Shown: one piece after another, positions 9,649 through 18,156 of the stretch
How the letters are laid out: each line of letters begins with the position of its first letter
Numbering within the stretch: the first letter of the stretch is position 1
The notes under the pieces: generated by a model
Told to the model about the DNA's origin: nothing
What the model saw: the letters and a program-made list of their open reading frames with translations, nothing else
The model's database searches: none
Program-made: the position numbers and the translations under genes
From: Candidatus Poribacteria bacterium
GTDB lineage: Bacteria; Poribacteria; WGA-4E; WGA-3G
Reading direction: 5' to 3'
Assembly (NCBI GenBank): GCA_012270865.1
Contig: JAAXHL010000007.1
Span: forward strand, 1-64,000
DNA length: 64,000 nt

Positions 9649-9693
9649 GGGACTTACGCAACACGACTTGCAGGCGGGATTTGTAACCCCGCC
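9649..9693 (+). repeat. ACTTACGCA + GGCGGGATT hairpin repeat
   Basis: GGGACTTACGCA at 9649-9660 is followed by a GC-rich hairpin at 9673-9693 (GGCGGGATT / AACCCCGCC, loop TGT). It belongs to the interspersed family found throughout the window. It lies directly after gcvP and could serve as a transcript-end structure, but there is no T-tract. Confidence 0.7.
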
Positions 9694-9782
9694 TCCAGCA
9701 CGTATCATGCAGAACCTCATAAAAAAATGCGTACACCTACGAAAAAATAAACAAGCGTCTGATGTAATCGGGAACCTCTTTT

Positions 9783-9807
9783 ACTGACGACTGACAACTG
9801 GTTACTG
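9783..9807 (+). repeat. Heptamer repeat before trkA
   Basis: Degenerate copies of the heptamer AACTGAC run up to 5 nt before the trkA ATG. There is no Shine-Dalgarno sequence between the repeat and the start codon. The same placement is seen at trkH, pdxH and the Cu+ ATPase gene. Confidence 0.6.
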
Positions 9808-9812
9808 TAAAA

Positions 9813-11219
9813 ATGAAAGCAATAATAATAGGTGCAGGAGAAGTCGGATTTCATACCGCTAAACTTCTCACCGTTGAGCATAACGATGTTGTACTCATAG
9901 ACGAATCCGAAGCCGCGTGTGATCGTGTAAGTGAACAGTTAGACCTGCAGACTTTACGCGGATCGGGTGCATCGCCGCGCCTTCTTAAAACCGCTGGCAT
10001 TGAAGAAGCCGGACTCCTCATCGCCGTTACGAATAGCGATGAAATTAATATACTCGCCTGCCAGATCGCCGATAAATACAACGTTGAAACAAAAATCGCG
10101 CGTGTCTCAAACCCTGACTATTTCTCTACAGAAAGCGGACTGACCGCCGAGGACTTCGGTATTGATCTCTTGATTAACCCCGAACGGCTCTGTGTTGAGG
10201 AATTCGTCAAACTTTTACAAGTCCCTGAAGCCCGCGAAATCGTCGAATTCGAGGACGGCAGGATACAACTCGTCTCCTTTCGTGTCAAACAATCAAACCC
10301 GCTCATCGGAAAATCGCTCGCAGAATTAGGTGCCAGCGGACTAATCAACGACACCCGTTTCCCAGCTATCAGTCGGCGTGGCCCCTCTAAAAACGGAAAA
10401 TTCGCCACTAACGGCGATAGACACATCATTATTCCGAGCGGAGACGATGTTTTACAACAAGGCGACGATGTTTTTGTTATCGGAAGCGCGATTGCCGTTG
10501 AACAACTCCTGCGGATTAGCGGCATCAGATTCAGCGAGCGACTTGAGAGTGTCATCATCTTCGGCGCAAGTCCTATCGGTATTCAACTCGCTCGTGCACT
10601 TGAAGAAATGGATACCAATGTCAAACTCATTGAAGCCGACGAGACCGAAGCTGAACGCGCATCTCAGGTACTAAGACGAACAACCGTCTTACGCGGGAAC
10701 TATCTCAAATTCAGACTCCTTGAGGAAGCAGGAATAACCGATGCTAACGGATTCGTTTCCGTTACTGGCGACGATGAAGACGATATTATGGCATGTATGA
10801 CCGCAAAGGAACACGGCGCACAACGGGTACTCGCACTCGTCCAGCAGCCCAGTTACCTCCCGTTGTTAGCACGCATCCCACGACTTGATAGCGCAGTCAG
10901 TCGGCACCTCACCGTCGTCAGCAATATCCTCCGACTTATCAGGCACGGAAACATAATTTCTGTAGCATCACTCCACGGAATAGATGCCGAAGTTATTGAA
11001 ATCGCCGCTGGCATCAACGCAAAAATCGTTCATAAAGAACTCTCACACTTCAAAACAAAATTCCCAGAAAACGCTTTTATCTGCGCAATCTTTCGGCGAG
11101 AAAAACTCATTATCCCCACCGGGGAGTCTGTTATCCAACCCGCCGATCGCGTCATTGTTTTCAGTATGCCTGAAGCAATCCCAGTTGTCGAAGACCTCTT
11201 CGCAGAACGGAGAAACTAA
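9813..11219 (+). CDS. trkA: Trk potassium uptake regulator TrkA
   Basis: TrkA is the cytoplasmic NAD(H)-binding gating subunit that regulates the TrkH K+ channel. The 468-aa protein has two tandem RCK units. The first Rossmann domain has GAGEVG at 7-12, followed by an RCK-C domain at about 140-225; the second Rossmann domain has GASPIG at about 251-256 and ends in a second RCK-C domain at about 385-465. This is the usual length and double arrangement. The partner trkH follows 270 nt downstream, separated by repeat DNA, so the two may have separate transcripts. Confidence 0.93.
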   Translation: MKAIIIGAGEVGFHTAKLLTVEHNDVVLIDESEAACDRVSEQLDLQTLRGSGASPRLLKTAGIEEAGLLIAVTNSDEINILACQIADKYNVETKIARVSNPDYFSTESGLTAEDFGIDLLINPERLCVEEFVKLLQVPEAREIVEFEDGRIQLVSFRVKQSNPLIGKSLAELGASGLINDTRFPAISRRGPSKNGKFATNGDRHIIIPSGDDVLQQGDDVFVIGSAIAVEQLLRISGIRFSERLESVIIFGASPIGIQLARALEEMDTNVKLIEADETEAERASQVLRRTTVLRGNYLKFRLLEEAGITDANGFVSVTGDDEDDIMACMTAKEHGAQRVLALVQQPSYLPLLARIPRLDSAVSRHLTVVSNILRLIRHGNIISVASLHGIDAEVIEIAAGINAKIVHKELSHFKTKFPENAFICAIFRREKLIIPTGESVIQPADRVIVFSMPEAIPVVEDLFAERRN

Positions 11220-11246
11220 GTGGTTATCAGTTGAAATAGGTAACAT

Positions 11247-11336
11247 AGGACTTACGTATTTTTTCATGAAATCCTACATAATACGCATTGCAGGCGGGGT
11301 TTGTAACCTCGCTTGCAAGGGGGTTGCGTAAATCCT
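11247..11336. repeat. Small element with AGGACTTACG ends
   Basis: AGGACTTACG at 11247-11256 and GCGTAAATCCT at 11326-11336 form imperfect inverted ends around a copy of the GCAGGCGGGGTTTGTAACC core at 11290-11308. It is another member of the interspersed family, here between trkA and trkH. Confidence 0.65.
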
Positions 11337-11340
11337 GTAA

Positions 11341-11484
11341 CAGTTAACAGTTGTCAGTTACAACTCTCACTGCGAGGCACTCTTAACTGAAAACTGAGTA
11401 CTGACAACTGACAACTACTGACGACTGAAAGGTTTTTTCAGAGAAAAAACCGTATTCTCACTGCGAAGCAAACTGATAACTATA
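11341..11484. repeat. Heptamer (AACTGAY) array with inverted ends, before trkH
   Basis: Many copies of ACTGACA/ACTGATA-type heptamers. CAGTTGTCAGT (11348-11358) is inverted relative to ACTGACAACTG (11400-11410), so the array can form a hairpin. The final copy ends 4 nt before the trkH ATG, and no Shine-Dalgarno sequence is visible. Confidence 0.65.
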
Positions 11485-11488
11485 AAAC

Positions 11489-12994
11489 ATGAGCCTTAAA
11501 CTAATCTTTTACACGATCGGTAATTTGCTTATCTGTCTCGCCGGGACCATGCTACTGCCTTTAGGCGTGGTTATCTATTATCACATAAATTTTGGAGAGA
11601 CACACAACGATTTAGTGGCGTTTGTTATCTCAGCAGCAATAACACTGATTATCGGTTTAACCCTCCGCTTGAGTCTGCGAGCAAGACAGGAAGAACTCGG
11701 TATCCGTGAAGGTTTTGCCGTCGTCGCTTTGGCGTGGGTAACAGTCGCACTCTTCGGCGCACTTCCCTATCAATTAGCAGGCGTATTTCACATTGATGGA
11801 CGCTCACCTTGGACAGCATTTTCTTTCTGCTATTTTGAATCCATGGCAGGTTTTTCAACAACCGGTGCCACAGTACTAACAGAAATTGAACACCTGTCAC
11901 ACGGTATGCTCTTCTGGCGAAGTTTCACGCACTGGCTCGGTGGAATGGGTATCGTCGTCCTCGCTGTCGCTATTCTTCCGATGCTCGGTATCGGTGGTAT
12001 GCAGCTCTTCCGCGCAGAAGCACCCGGACCGCAGACCGATCGGCTCACCCCACGCATCGCACAAACCGCCAAACTTCTCTGGGGCGTTTATGTCCTCCTC
12101 ACTGTCCTCGAAGTTATTCTCCTAATGTTAGGAAAAATGACGCTCTTTGACGCACTCTGCCATACCTTCGGCACCATGGCAACCGGCGGATTCTCCACAA
12201 AAAATGCAAGTATCGGGCATTACAACAGCGTCTACATTGACATGGTTATCTGCGTGTTTATGTTCCTCGCAGGCACTAACTTCGCGCTCCATTACCGCGC
12301 ACTCCGAGGCAACCTTAAAGCCTATTTTCAAGATACAGAATTCAAATTCTATTGCACCGTGATCGTTGTCGGCATCACCTTAATCTCGTGGAATACAATC
12401 AGATTTCAGGTAGATGGACAAATCCCTTACGATTCAATGTGGACATCGCTACGTTACGCAACTTTTCAGGTGCTGTCTATCATCACAACCACAGGATATG
12501 GAACCGCTGATTTCGAGCAGTGGCCCGCACTCTCCCAATTCATTTTAGTGACGCTTATGTTCTACGGCGGATGCGCAGGCTCTACCGGTGGCGGTATGAA
12601 GCAGGTACGATTCCTCCTCCTTATCAAACAGAGCGGTGCTGAAATTAAGCGACTTATTTTTCCGCATGCCCTACTCCGCATTCGTGTCAATGATCAGGTT
12701 GTGCCACGTGAAGTGATGACGAATGTCCTCGGCTTTTTCTTTTTCTTTATCGGAATCTTTGCCATCGTAACCTGCATCATGGCGACCTTAGGGCTTGACC
12801 TCGTGAGTGCCGCAGGCGCGACAATCGCTACGATGGGGAACATCGGACCCGGCCTCGGCACTGTAGGTCCAACTGATAACTACGCACATATTCATACCGC
12901 AGGAAAATTTGTCCTCTCCTTCTGTATGCTACTCGGACGCTTAGAACTTTACACTGTACTTATTCTCTTCTCACCGAATTTTTGGAAAGGATAG
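11489..12994 (+). CDS. trkH: Trk potassium uptake channel TrkH
   Basis: TrkH is the membrane pore of the Trk K+ uptake system. The 501-aa protein has the expected ten or so hydrophobic segments and four pore-loop repeats with Gly-rich filters, for example AGFSTTGATV (about 117-126), ATGGFST (about 230) and the C-terminal GNIGPGLGTVGP. The segment HWLGGMGIVVLAVAILPMLG is typical of TrkH/TrkG. The start ATG is the first in frame after the heptamer repeat. It works with TrkA encoded just upstream. Confidence 0.93.
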   Translation: MSLKLIFYTIGNLLICLAGTMLLPLGVVIYYHINFGETHNDLVAFVISAAITLIIGLTLRLSLRARQEELGIREGFAVVALAWVTVALFGALPYQLAGVFHIDGRSPWTAFSFCYFESMAGFSTTGATVLTEIEHLSHGMLFWRSFTHWLGGMGIVVLAVAILPMLGIGGMQLFRAEAPGPQTDRLTPRIAQTAKLLWGVYVLLTVLEVILLMLGKMTLFDALCHTFGTMATGGFSTKNASIGHYNSVYIDMVICVFMFLAGTNFALHYRALRGNLKAYFQDTEFKFYCTVIVVGITLISWNTIRFQVDGQIPYDSMWTSLRYATFQVLSIITTTGYGTADFEQWPALSQFILVTLMFYGGCAGSTGGGMKQVRFLLLIKQSGAEIKRLIFPHALLRIRVNDQVVPREVMTNVLGFFFFFIGIFAIVTCIMATLGLDLVSAAGATIATMGNIGPGLGTVGPTDNYAHIHTAGKFVLSFCMLLGRLELYTVLILFSPNFWKG

Positions 12995-13014
12995 GTGTTT
13001 TATTGTAATGGCTA

Positions 13015-13085
13015 TCGGCTATTGTAGCACAAACTTTCCAGTTTGTGCAGGATGCAGGGCAAACTATAAAGTTTGCGCTACATTT
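13015..13085. repeat. Paired hairpins, AAACT...AGTTT type
   Basis: GCACAAACTttccAGTTTGTGC and then GCAAACTataaAGTTTGCGC, each a strong hairpin, are bounded by TGTAGC and GCTACA. Similar text (ACAAACTGGAAAGTTTGTGC) lies inside the repeat element at 52373-52557. It sits between trkH and pdxH. Confidence 0.6.
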
Positions 13086-13107
13086 ATCAAACTTAACCAA
13101 ACCTCTT

Positions 13108-13140
13108 AACTGACAACTGATAACTGATAACTGACAACTA
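13108..13140 (+). repeat. Perfect heptamer array before pdxH
   Basis: Four exact-length heptamers run in tandem (AACTGAC, AACTGAT, AACTGAT, AACTGAC) followed by AACTA, ending 3 nt before the pdxH ATG. This is the cleanest copy of the heptamer family in the window. Confidence 0.8.
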
Positions 13141-13143
13141 TTT

Positions 13144-13788
13144 ATGAATACCGAAAAACTCCGTAGAGAATACAACGCACATAAAGGAAACCTCCTTGAA
13201 GAAAACGCTTCACCCGACCCGTTTACGCAATTCAAACGCTGGTTCACGGATGCTGTTGATGCTAAACTGGACCTACCGGATGCTATGACATTGGCGACCG
13301 CGACAAAAGATGGTATCCCCTCCGCTCGGATGGTCGTCCTGAGAGGGTTTGACGAAAGAGGGTTCTGTTTCTATACCGACTATGAGAGTCAGAAAGGGAA
13401 GCAACTCGCAGAAAATCCGAATGCCGCATTAGTCTTCTATTGGCGTGAACTTGACCGACAGGTTAGGTGCACCGGCACCGTTGAAAAGATGCGTGCGGAA
13501 GAATCGGACGCATATTTCGCCAGTCGTCCCGTTGCGAGTCAACTCGCCGTCTGGACAGAACGTCAAAGTCTCGTCATTTCAGGGAGAGAACATCTCACGG
13601 AAAATTTTCAACAGGCAGAAAGAGAATATGCATCCGACGATATTCCGCGGCCGCCGCATTGGGGCGGGTACCGACTCGTCCCGAACCTATTTGAATTTTG
13701 GCAAGGCTGCCCAAGTCGACTCCATGATCGGCTCTGCTATACGCTACAACCCGATGGCACGTGGGAAATGACGCGACTTTCCCCGTGA
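13144..13788 (+). CDS. pdxH: Pyridoxine/pyridoxamine 5'-phosphate oxidase
   Basis: PdxH oxidises pyridoxine or pyridoxamine phosphate to pyridoxal 5'-phosphate with FMN and oxygen. It has 214 aa, typical for the family. Signatures include ATATKDGIPSARMVVLRGFD (about 55-74), the FMN-binding FYTDYESQKGKQLAENP (about 77-93) and the C-terminal RLHDRLCY, matching the substrate-binding RLHDR motif. PLP is the cofactor of GcvP encoded nearby, but no operon link is visible. Confidence 0.95.
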   Translation: MNTEKLRREYNAHKGNLLEENASPDPFTQFKRWFTDAVDAKLDLPDAMTLATATKDGIPSARMVVLRGFDERGFCFYTDYESQKGKQLAENPNAALVFYWRELDRQVRCTGTVEKMRAEESDAYFASRPVASQLAVWTERQSLVISGREHLTENFQQAEREYASDDIPRPPHWGGYRLVPNLFEFWQGCPSRLHDRLCYTLQPDGTWEMTRLSP

Positions 13789-14235
13789 ATTTAGGGCGCA
13801 AACCTCACCAGCGAACAAGGAACAAAGATGTAACCACAAAAACTTACAGCAACATTGATAGCAACTTTGATTTTTTTACAGGGTCATTCAATTGTAGGTT
13901 TTTGCAGGCGTTAAAACTTTATATATGTTATGTATTATAACAATCGGCAGAAATTTTCGCTAGATTTCGCTAGATTTCGCTAGATTTCGCACAGGATCCT
14001 GGAAAAAAGACATCCAGTCCAATAATCTCTTAAAATTGAATGGCTCTGTTTTTTTTAGAAAAAAACTTGACAATGTTTTTGAAATATGAGAAACTATTAA
14101 GCATATTGGAGAAAATTCTGTTTGTCGTTCGAGTTGACCTTCACCTTCGCGAAATCTACAGTGTCAAATTGCCAACTAAAACGCAATTTGTTCCTGTTTT
14201 ATTAAAATGTGTGAGGAAAAAATAGAATAAAAACA
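13789..14235. other. AT-rich intergenic region upstream of nuoA
   Basis: 447 nt without a credible gene. It holds a decamer repeat at 13951-13990 and then AT-rich DNA. A weak candidate promoter for the nuo cluster is TTGACC at 14133-14138, a 17-nt spacer and TACAGT at 14156-14161; this match is poor and not reliable. The 61-codon frame at 14040-14225 looks like chance. Confidence 0.5.
13951..13990 (+). repeat. 10-bp tandem repeat (TAGATTTCGC)
   Basis: Three perfect copies of TAGATTTCGC at 13961-13990 are preceded by a partial copy at 13951-13960. The period of about one helical turn would put any bound protein on one face of the DNA. It lies about 245 nt before nuoA. Confidence 0.75.
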
Positions 14236-14604
14236 ATGTTAATAGATTATCTTCCGATCTTATTGTTAGGCGGGTTCGCAGTGGTCTTTGCAGCCGCTAA
14301 CCTCGCCCTGACCCACATCCTTGGACCCAAACGTCCCAATCCCGTAAAACTTTCCGTTTACGAATCCGGCGTACGACCCGTCGGGGACGCAAGACAACGA
14401 TTCACCATCCGATTCGACCTCATTGCGATGCTCTTTATCATCTTTGACATTGAGGTGGTCTTCCTCTATCCGTGGGCTGTGGTCTTCAAGGATTTCTCTC
14501 AAACAAGCGGTCTATTTATTTTAATTGAAATGTTGGTATTTATCGGCATTCTGCTTCTCGGCTATATCTACGCGTGGAAAAAAGGAGGCTTAACATGGGA
14601 TTAG
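14236..14604 (+). CDS. nuoA: NADH-quinone oxidoreductase subunit A
   Basis: A membrane-arm subunit of complex I next to the quinone site. The 122-aa protein has three hydrophobic helices and the conserved loop [15 protein letters not shown] between the first two, as well as [22 protein letters not shown]. It is the first gene of the nuo cluster. Its 3' end overlaps nuoB by 10 nt, a tight coupling. Confidence 0.95.
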   Translation: MLIDYLPILLLGGFAVVFAAANLALTHILGPKRPNPVKLSVYESGVRPVGDARQRFTIRFDLIAMLFIIFDIEVVFLYPWAVVFKDFSQTSGLFILIEMLVFIGILLLGYIYAWKKGGLTWD

Positions 14605-15122
14605 CCAAAACGGATGTCCAAAACGCACAAAGCGTAGGACAAACAGATGGAAACATCATCACAACAACGATTGATAAAGTCATCAACTGGGGACGAAAAA
14701 ACTCGCTCTGGCCCATGCCATTCGGTACCGCCTGCTGCGCGATTGAGATGATGGCAACCTTGGCTTCCAAATTCGACCTTTCTCGGTTCGGTTCTGAGGC
14801 AATCCGTTTTTCGCCCCGTCAATCCGATCTCCTCATCGTTTCCGGCAGAATTTCCATCAAAATGATGCCTGTCCTGAAACGCATCTATGACCAGATGCCA
14901 GACCCGAAGTGGGTCATCTCCATGGGCGCGTGCGCTTCCTGCGGCGGTGTCTTTGATACCTATACGCTCATTCAAGGCGTTGACCAATTTATTCCCGTTG
15001 ATGTCTATATCCCCGGATGCCCACCGCGACCCGAAGACCTCATTGATGCAGTTCTACAGGTACAGCAAAAAATCGCCAGCGGTGCTTCACCAAAAGGTGT
15101 AGAGCATCTCCTCGAAACCTAA
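14595..15122 (+). CDS. nuoB: NADH-quinone oxidoreductase subunit B
   Basis: NuoB carries the terminal [4Fe-4S] cluster N2, which passes electrons to quinone. The 175-aa protein has the four expected ligands, Cys47 and Cys48 (TACCAIEMM), Cys113 and Cys142 (PGCPPRPE), with the canonical spacing. The ATG at 14595 is chosen over the in-frame ATG at 14574 because AAGGAGG lies 7 nt upstream of it. Confidence 0.96.
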   Translation: MGLAKTDVQNAQSVGQTDGNIITTTIDKVINWGRKNSLWPMPFGTACCAIEMMATLASKFDLSRFGSEAIRFSPRQSDLLIVSGRISIKMMPVLKRIYDQMPDPKWVISMGACASCGGVFDTYTLIQGVDQFIPVDVYIPGCPPRPEDLIDAVLQVQQKIASGASPKGVEHLLET

Positions 15123-15123
15123 A

Positions 15124-15175
15124 AGGACTTACGCACGCAGACACAGACACGGTAGGTTCGGTTTCTAACCGAACC
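15124..15175 (+). repeat. AGGACTTACGCA + GGTTCGGTT hairpin
   Basis: AGGACTTACGCA is followed by a perfect 9-bp hairpin (15155-15163 with 15167-15175, loop TCT). It is a variant of the interspersed family with a different stem sequence, in the nuoB-nuoC gap. Confidence 0.6.
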
Positions 15176-15194
15176 GGACCTTACGAGGCAACCT

Positions 15195-15743
15195 ATGAAC
15201 GAAGAGAAAGAAATTGAAGAACAACCGACGCCGCTTGTCCTCCAAAAATTAGAGGAACAACACGCCGATGCACTCCTATCACAGGACGAAACGCGCGGTA
15301 CCACCGTCGTTGTTGTACGTAAAGAACAGGCTTACGCAGTTCTGGAATATCTAAAAACAGACCCCGAACTCGCCTACTCCTTTCTTGTTGATATTACAGC
15401 AGTTGATAACTCACAGATGGAATCCGAATTGATGCAGTTCGACTACGCAAGGTTCATGGTCGTCTATCAACTCTATTCCTATCAGGGACAGTGCCGCGTT
15501 CGCGTGAAAGTCCCTGTACATGAAAACGACCTGAATATCCCCTCTGTTACCGGATTGTGGCGAGGCGCGAACTGGTTGGAACGCGAGACCTATGACATGT
15601 TCGGTATCAACTTTGAAGGACACCCCGATCTCCGTCGGATCCTGATGCCTGACGATTTCGAGGGACATCCACTTCAAAAGGATTATCCGCTCCGTGGGCG
15701 CGGCGAACGCGAAAGCTTTAATTTTGATGAACAGAATGTGTAA
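15195..15743 (+). CDS. nuoC: NADH-quinone oxidoreductase subunit C
   Basis: A peripheral-arm subunit that packs against NuoD near the quinone site; it binds no cofactor. The 182-aa protein has the family signature around [20 protein letters not shown] and [18 protein letters not shown]. It is a separate gene from nuoD, not a NuoCD fusion. A 73-nt gap with a hairpin repeat separates it from nuoB. Confidence 0.95.
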   Translation: MNEEKEIEEQPTPLVLQKLEEQHADALLSQDETRGTTVVVVRKEQAYAVLEYLKTDPELAYSFLVDITAVDNSQMESELMQFDYARFMVVYQLYSYQGQCRVRVKVPVHENDLNIPSVTGLWRGANWLERETYDMFGINFEGHPDLRRILMPDDFEGHPLQKDYPLRGRGERESFNFDEQNV

Positions 15744-15749
15744 GAATAG

Positions 15750-15903
15750 TTATCAGTTGTCAGTACGATTTTTTCTCCGAAAAAAATCTTTCAGTTTGCC
15801 TCACAGTAAGAGTAGTTACCAGCCTGCCTGGCAATGCGGGTTGTCAGAAAGAGACTTTGGGATTATCAAATACCTCTTTTAACTGACAACTGACAACTGA
15901 TAA
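15750..15903. repeat. 154-bp element with perfect 15-bp inverted ends
   Basis: TTATCAGTTGTCAGT at 15750-15764 is the exact reverse complement of ACTGACAACTGATAA at 15889-15903. Both ends are made of the heptamer repeat seen before trkH and pdxH. The interior holds a small hairpin (cgattttttctccg / aaaaaatc). It fills the nuoC-nuoD gap. Confidence 0.7.
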
Positions 15904-15930
15904 CTGACAACCATTTACAAGGAGTATGAT

Positions 15931-17127
15931 ATGCAAGGTGGACTCGAACGCGCCACAGGCGAGAAGATGGTCCTCAACTTCGGTCCGCAACATCCCGCAA
16001 CACACGGCACCCTCCGTATCGTGTTAGAACTTGATGGCGAATCCATTTTGAAGGCGACACCGCATGCCGGTTATCTGCATACCGGGTTCGAGAAACTCGG
16101 TGAACACTTGGATTACAACCAGTATATTGTTGTGACCGACCGAATGAACTATCTTTCACCATTGTCCAACAATTTCGGGTATGTCCTTGCTGTTGAACAA
16201 CTGATGGGCATCGAAGTCACGAAGCGGTGTCAATACATCCGTCTTTTAATGGCGGAACTCTCACGCATCGCGGACCATTTGCTATGGTTAGGAACAGCTG
16301 CCCTCGACTTAGGGGCATTTTCAGTATTTCTCTACAGTTTCCGCGAACGTGAGAAATTGTATAGCATCTTTGAAAAAACGACCGGCGCTCGGTTGACGAC
16401 AAGTTACACACGCGTCGGCGGTGTCCTCCGAGACCTCTACGATGGATGTGAGGAAGATGTCCGACAATTCCTCAGCAATTTCCCGAAGGCACTAAAAGAG
16501 ACCCATACACTGCTCACAAAAAATCGGATCTGGATGGATCGCACGAAGGGTGTCGGCCCCATTTCAGCGGATGAGGCAGTTAACTACGGATTAACGGGAC
16601 CCTGTCTCCGAGCCACCGGCATAGCGCATGACATACGCAAAGTTGAACCCTATTCCAGCTACGATGAAGTAACCTTCGACGTACCCGTCGGAACCAACGG
16701 GGATGCCTACGACCGATACCTCGTCCGGATGGAGGAGATGATTCAGAGTTGCGGCATCGTTACCCAAGTATTAGATAACATGCCTGACGGACCCGTCAAC
16801 CTTGAAGATAACAAGGTTACCATGCCAAACAAGTCCGATGCTTATGGGCATATTGAGGGATTGATTCATCACTTTAAGGTTGTTATGGATGGACACGGCG
16901 TGCAACCACCGAAAGGTGATCACTATTGTGCAACCGAATCACCAAACGGTGAACTCGGATTCTATATCGTTAGTGATGGCAGCGGCACCGCCTATCGTAT
17001 TCGTATCCGTCCACCGAGTTTCTTCCACTTCCAAGCGTTACCGCACATGTTGGAAGGCGGAATGGTTTCTGACACTGTGGCTGTTTTGGGAAGCCTGAAC
17101 GTCATCGCCGGAGAATTAGACCGGTAA
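15931..17127 (+). CDS. nuoD: NADH-quinone oxidoreductase subunit D
   Basis: NuoD (49-kDa type) forms the quinone-binding pocket with NuoB. The 398-aa protein has the QHPATHG motif at 20-26, including the His thought to contact the quinone head group, and the hydrogenase-like C-terminus (LGSLNVIAGELDR). A clear AAGGAG precedes the ATG at 15931, unlike other genes that follow heptamer arrays here. Confidence 0.96.
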   Translation: MQGGLERATGEKMVLNFGPQHPATHGTLRIVLELDGESILKATPHAGYLHTGFEKLGEHLDYNQYIVVTDRMNYLSPLSNNFGYVLAVEQLMGIEVTKRCQYIRLLMAELSRIADHLLWLGTAALDLGAFSVFLYSFREREKLYSIFEKTTGARLTTSYTRVGGVLRDLYDGCEEDVRQFLSNFPKALKETHTLLTKNRIWMDRTKGVGPISADEAVNYGLTGPCLRATGIAHDIRKVEPYSSYDEVTFDVPVGTNGDAYDRYLVRMEEMIQSCGIVTQVLDNMPDGPVNLEDNKVTMPNKSDAYGHIEGLIHHFKVVMDGHGVQPPKGDHYCATESPNGELGFYIVSDGSGTAYRIRIRPPSFFHFQALPHMLEGGMVSDTVAVLGSLNVIAGELDR

Positions 17128-17161
17128 CTTCGTCAAAACGTCCTATCCGTAGGAGCATTTA

Positions 17162-17503
17162 ATGGAACTCAAAGGCATTATGCTTTTCGTCAAAGACATG
17201 AAAACTGTCATCGCATTTTATAGGGACGTTATCGGATTAGTACCAGACGAAGACCAGCCGTTCCCAGAAAATCGGTTTTTCCGTTTTAAGGCAGGGGCTT
17301 GCACATTGTGTCTCCATAGTGCCAGCAAACCCAACGAAGGCAGACAAAAACTGATGTTTCACGTTGAAAGCGTCAGTGCTGTTCATCAGCACATAAAATC
17401 GAAAGGGAAGCGATTACGGAAACTTGAAAATAGCGATGGGCATGCCATTTTCGATATCCGCGACCCAGAAGGCAACCGCATTCAGTTTTACGGGGACTAT
17501 TGA
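17162..17503 (+). CDS. VOC (glyoxalase-type) family protein
   Basis: A 113-aa single-module protein of the vicinal oxygen chelate superfamily. It shows the betaalphabetabetabeta pattern: [20 protein letters not shown] at the N-terminus, [13 protein letters not shown] in the middle, and [17 protein letters not shown] at the end, where a Glu/Gln metal ligand usually sits. Substrate unknown; the family includes lyases, dioxygenases and antibiotic-binding proteins. AGGAG precedes the ATG. It lies 34 nt after nuoD in the operon direction. Its C-terminal 50 codons are duplicated at 17981-18142. Confidence 0.8.
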   Translation: MELKGIMLFVKDMKTVIAFYRDVIGLVPDEDQPFPENRFFRFKAGACTLCLHSASKPNEGRQKLMFHVESVSAVHQHIKSKGKRLRKLENSDGHAIFDIRDPEGNRIQFYGDY

Positions 17504-17564
17504 TTTTGGGCATTTTCTCACAAAGATAGATAAAGTAATTTTGAGGGAAGTGGGCTTAAATACC

Positions 17565-17768
17565 ATGAAACTAAAAGTTGTTATTCACAAGGCTGAAGAA
17601 GGCGGATATTGGGCGGAAGTGCCATCACTCGCCGGTTGTGCTACACAAGGCGATACTTTTGAAGAATTACTCGAAAACATCTATGAAGCAATTGAAGGAT
17701 ATTTATCTGTAGATGTTAGTGATATAAAAATCGCAGAAGATGATAGAGTGATGGAGATAGCTGTTTGA
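17565..17768 (+). CDS. hicB: HicB-type antitoxin
   Basis: The 67-aa protein matches short HicB-like antitoxins: [20 protein letters not shown] followed by [16 protein letters not shown], a degenerate RNase-H-like fold that blocks HicA. The frame is open further upstream to 17424, but that part overlaps the VOC gene out of frame, so the ATG at 17565 is taken. There is no C-terminal DNA-binding domain, so autoregulation would need another route. The stop overlaps the TTG start of hicA. Confidence 0.85.
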   Translation: MKLKVVIHKAEEGGYWAEVPSLAGCATQGDTFEELLENIYEAIEGYLSVDVSDIKIAEDDRVMEIAV

Positions 17769-17971
17769 AAGCATTAACCGGTAAAGCGTTTTGCCGATTA
17801 TTAGAAAAGCACAATTGGCAGTTAAAGCGAATCAAAGGCAGCCATCATATTTATGCCAAAGATGGCGTTCCGGAGCGGATAGTCGTGCCTGTCCACGGTA
17901 ATAAAACGCTCAAACGCGGGTTGCAGAAATATTTTATGAAAATCGGTGGAATAGAAGAAAGTGAATTGTAG
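17765..17971 (+). CDS. hicA: HicA-type mRNA interferase toxin
   Basis: A 68-aa basic protein with the double-stranded RNA-binding-like fold of HicA. The expected active-site His lies in KGSHHIY (His27 or His28), and [12 protein letters not shown] is the usual second half. The TTG start overlaps the hicB stop by 4 nt, with GGAG upstream. HicA cleaves mRNA until neutralised by HicB. The order here is antitoxin then toxin. Confidence 0.85.
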   Translation: MKALTGKAFCRLLEKHNWQLKRIKGSHHIYAKDGVPERIVVPVHGNKTLKRGLQKYFMKIGGIEESEL

Positions 17972-17980
17972 CAGCATTAA

Positions 17981-18142
17981 CTTGTCTTTCAGGTTGAGAG
18001 CGTTAATGCCATTCATCAGCAACTGAAGTCGAAAGGAAAGCGATTGCGGAAACTGGAGAACAACGATGGACATGCCATTTTCGATATCCGCGATCCAGAA
18101 GGCAACCGTATTCAGTTTTACGGGGACTATTGCGTTAATTAA
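17981..18142 (+). pseudogene. Truncated duplicate of the VOC gene
   Basis: This frame encodes 53 residues, the first 50 of which match the C-terminal part of the protein at 17162-17503 at 43 of 50 positions (for example [12 protein letters not shown] and [19 protein letters not shown]). The first 60 or so codons are missing and the place they would occupy holds hicBA. No start codon is present, so it is a broken duplicate. It ends 14 nt before the next gene. Confidence 0.85.
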
Positions 18143-18156
18143 TAGAGGAGTTTACG

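Noticed and set aside
10118-10558. 146-codon minus-strand frame inside trkA
   Set aside because: Antisense to a clear RCK-domain protein; low-complexity Ser/Leu/Arg composition typical of a reverse frame.
13108-13140. Heptamer and decamer tandem repeats as a possible CRISPR array
   Set aside because: The units are 7-10 bp without spacers and there are no cas genes. They are simple tandem repeats.
14040-14225. 61-codon frame just before nuoA
   Set aside because: Poly-Phe/Leu composition from AT-rich DNA, no ribosome binding site and no family likeness.
17424-17564. Longer start for hicB
   Set aside because: This extension overlaps the VOC gene in another frame and adds a sequence unlike HicB proteins; the ATG at 17565 gives the normal domain start.
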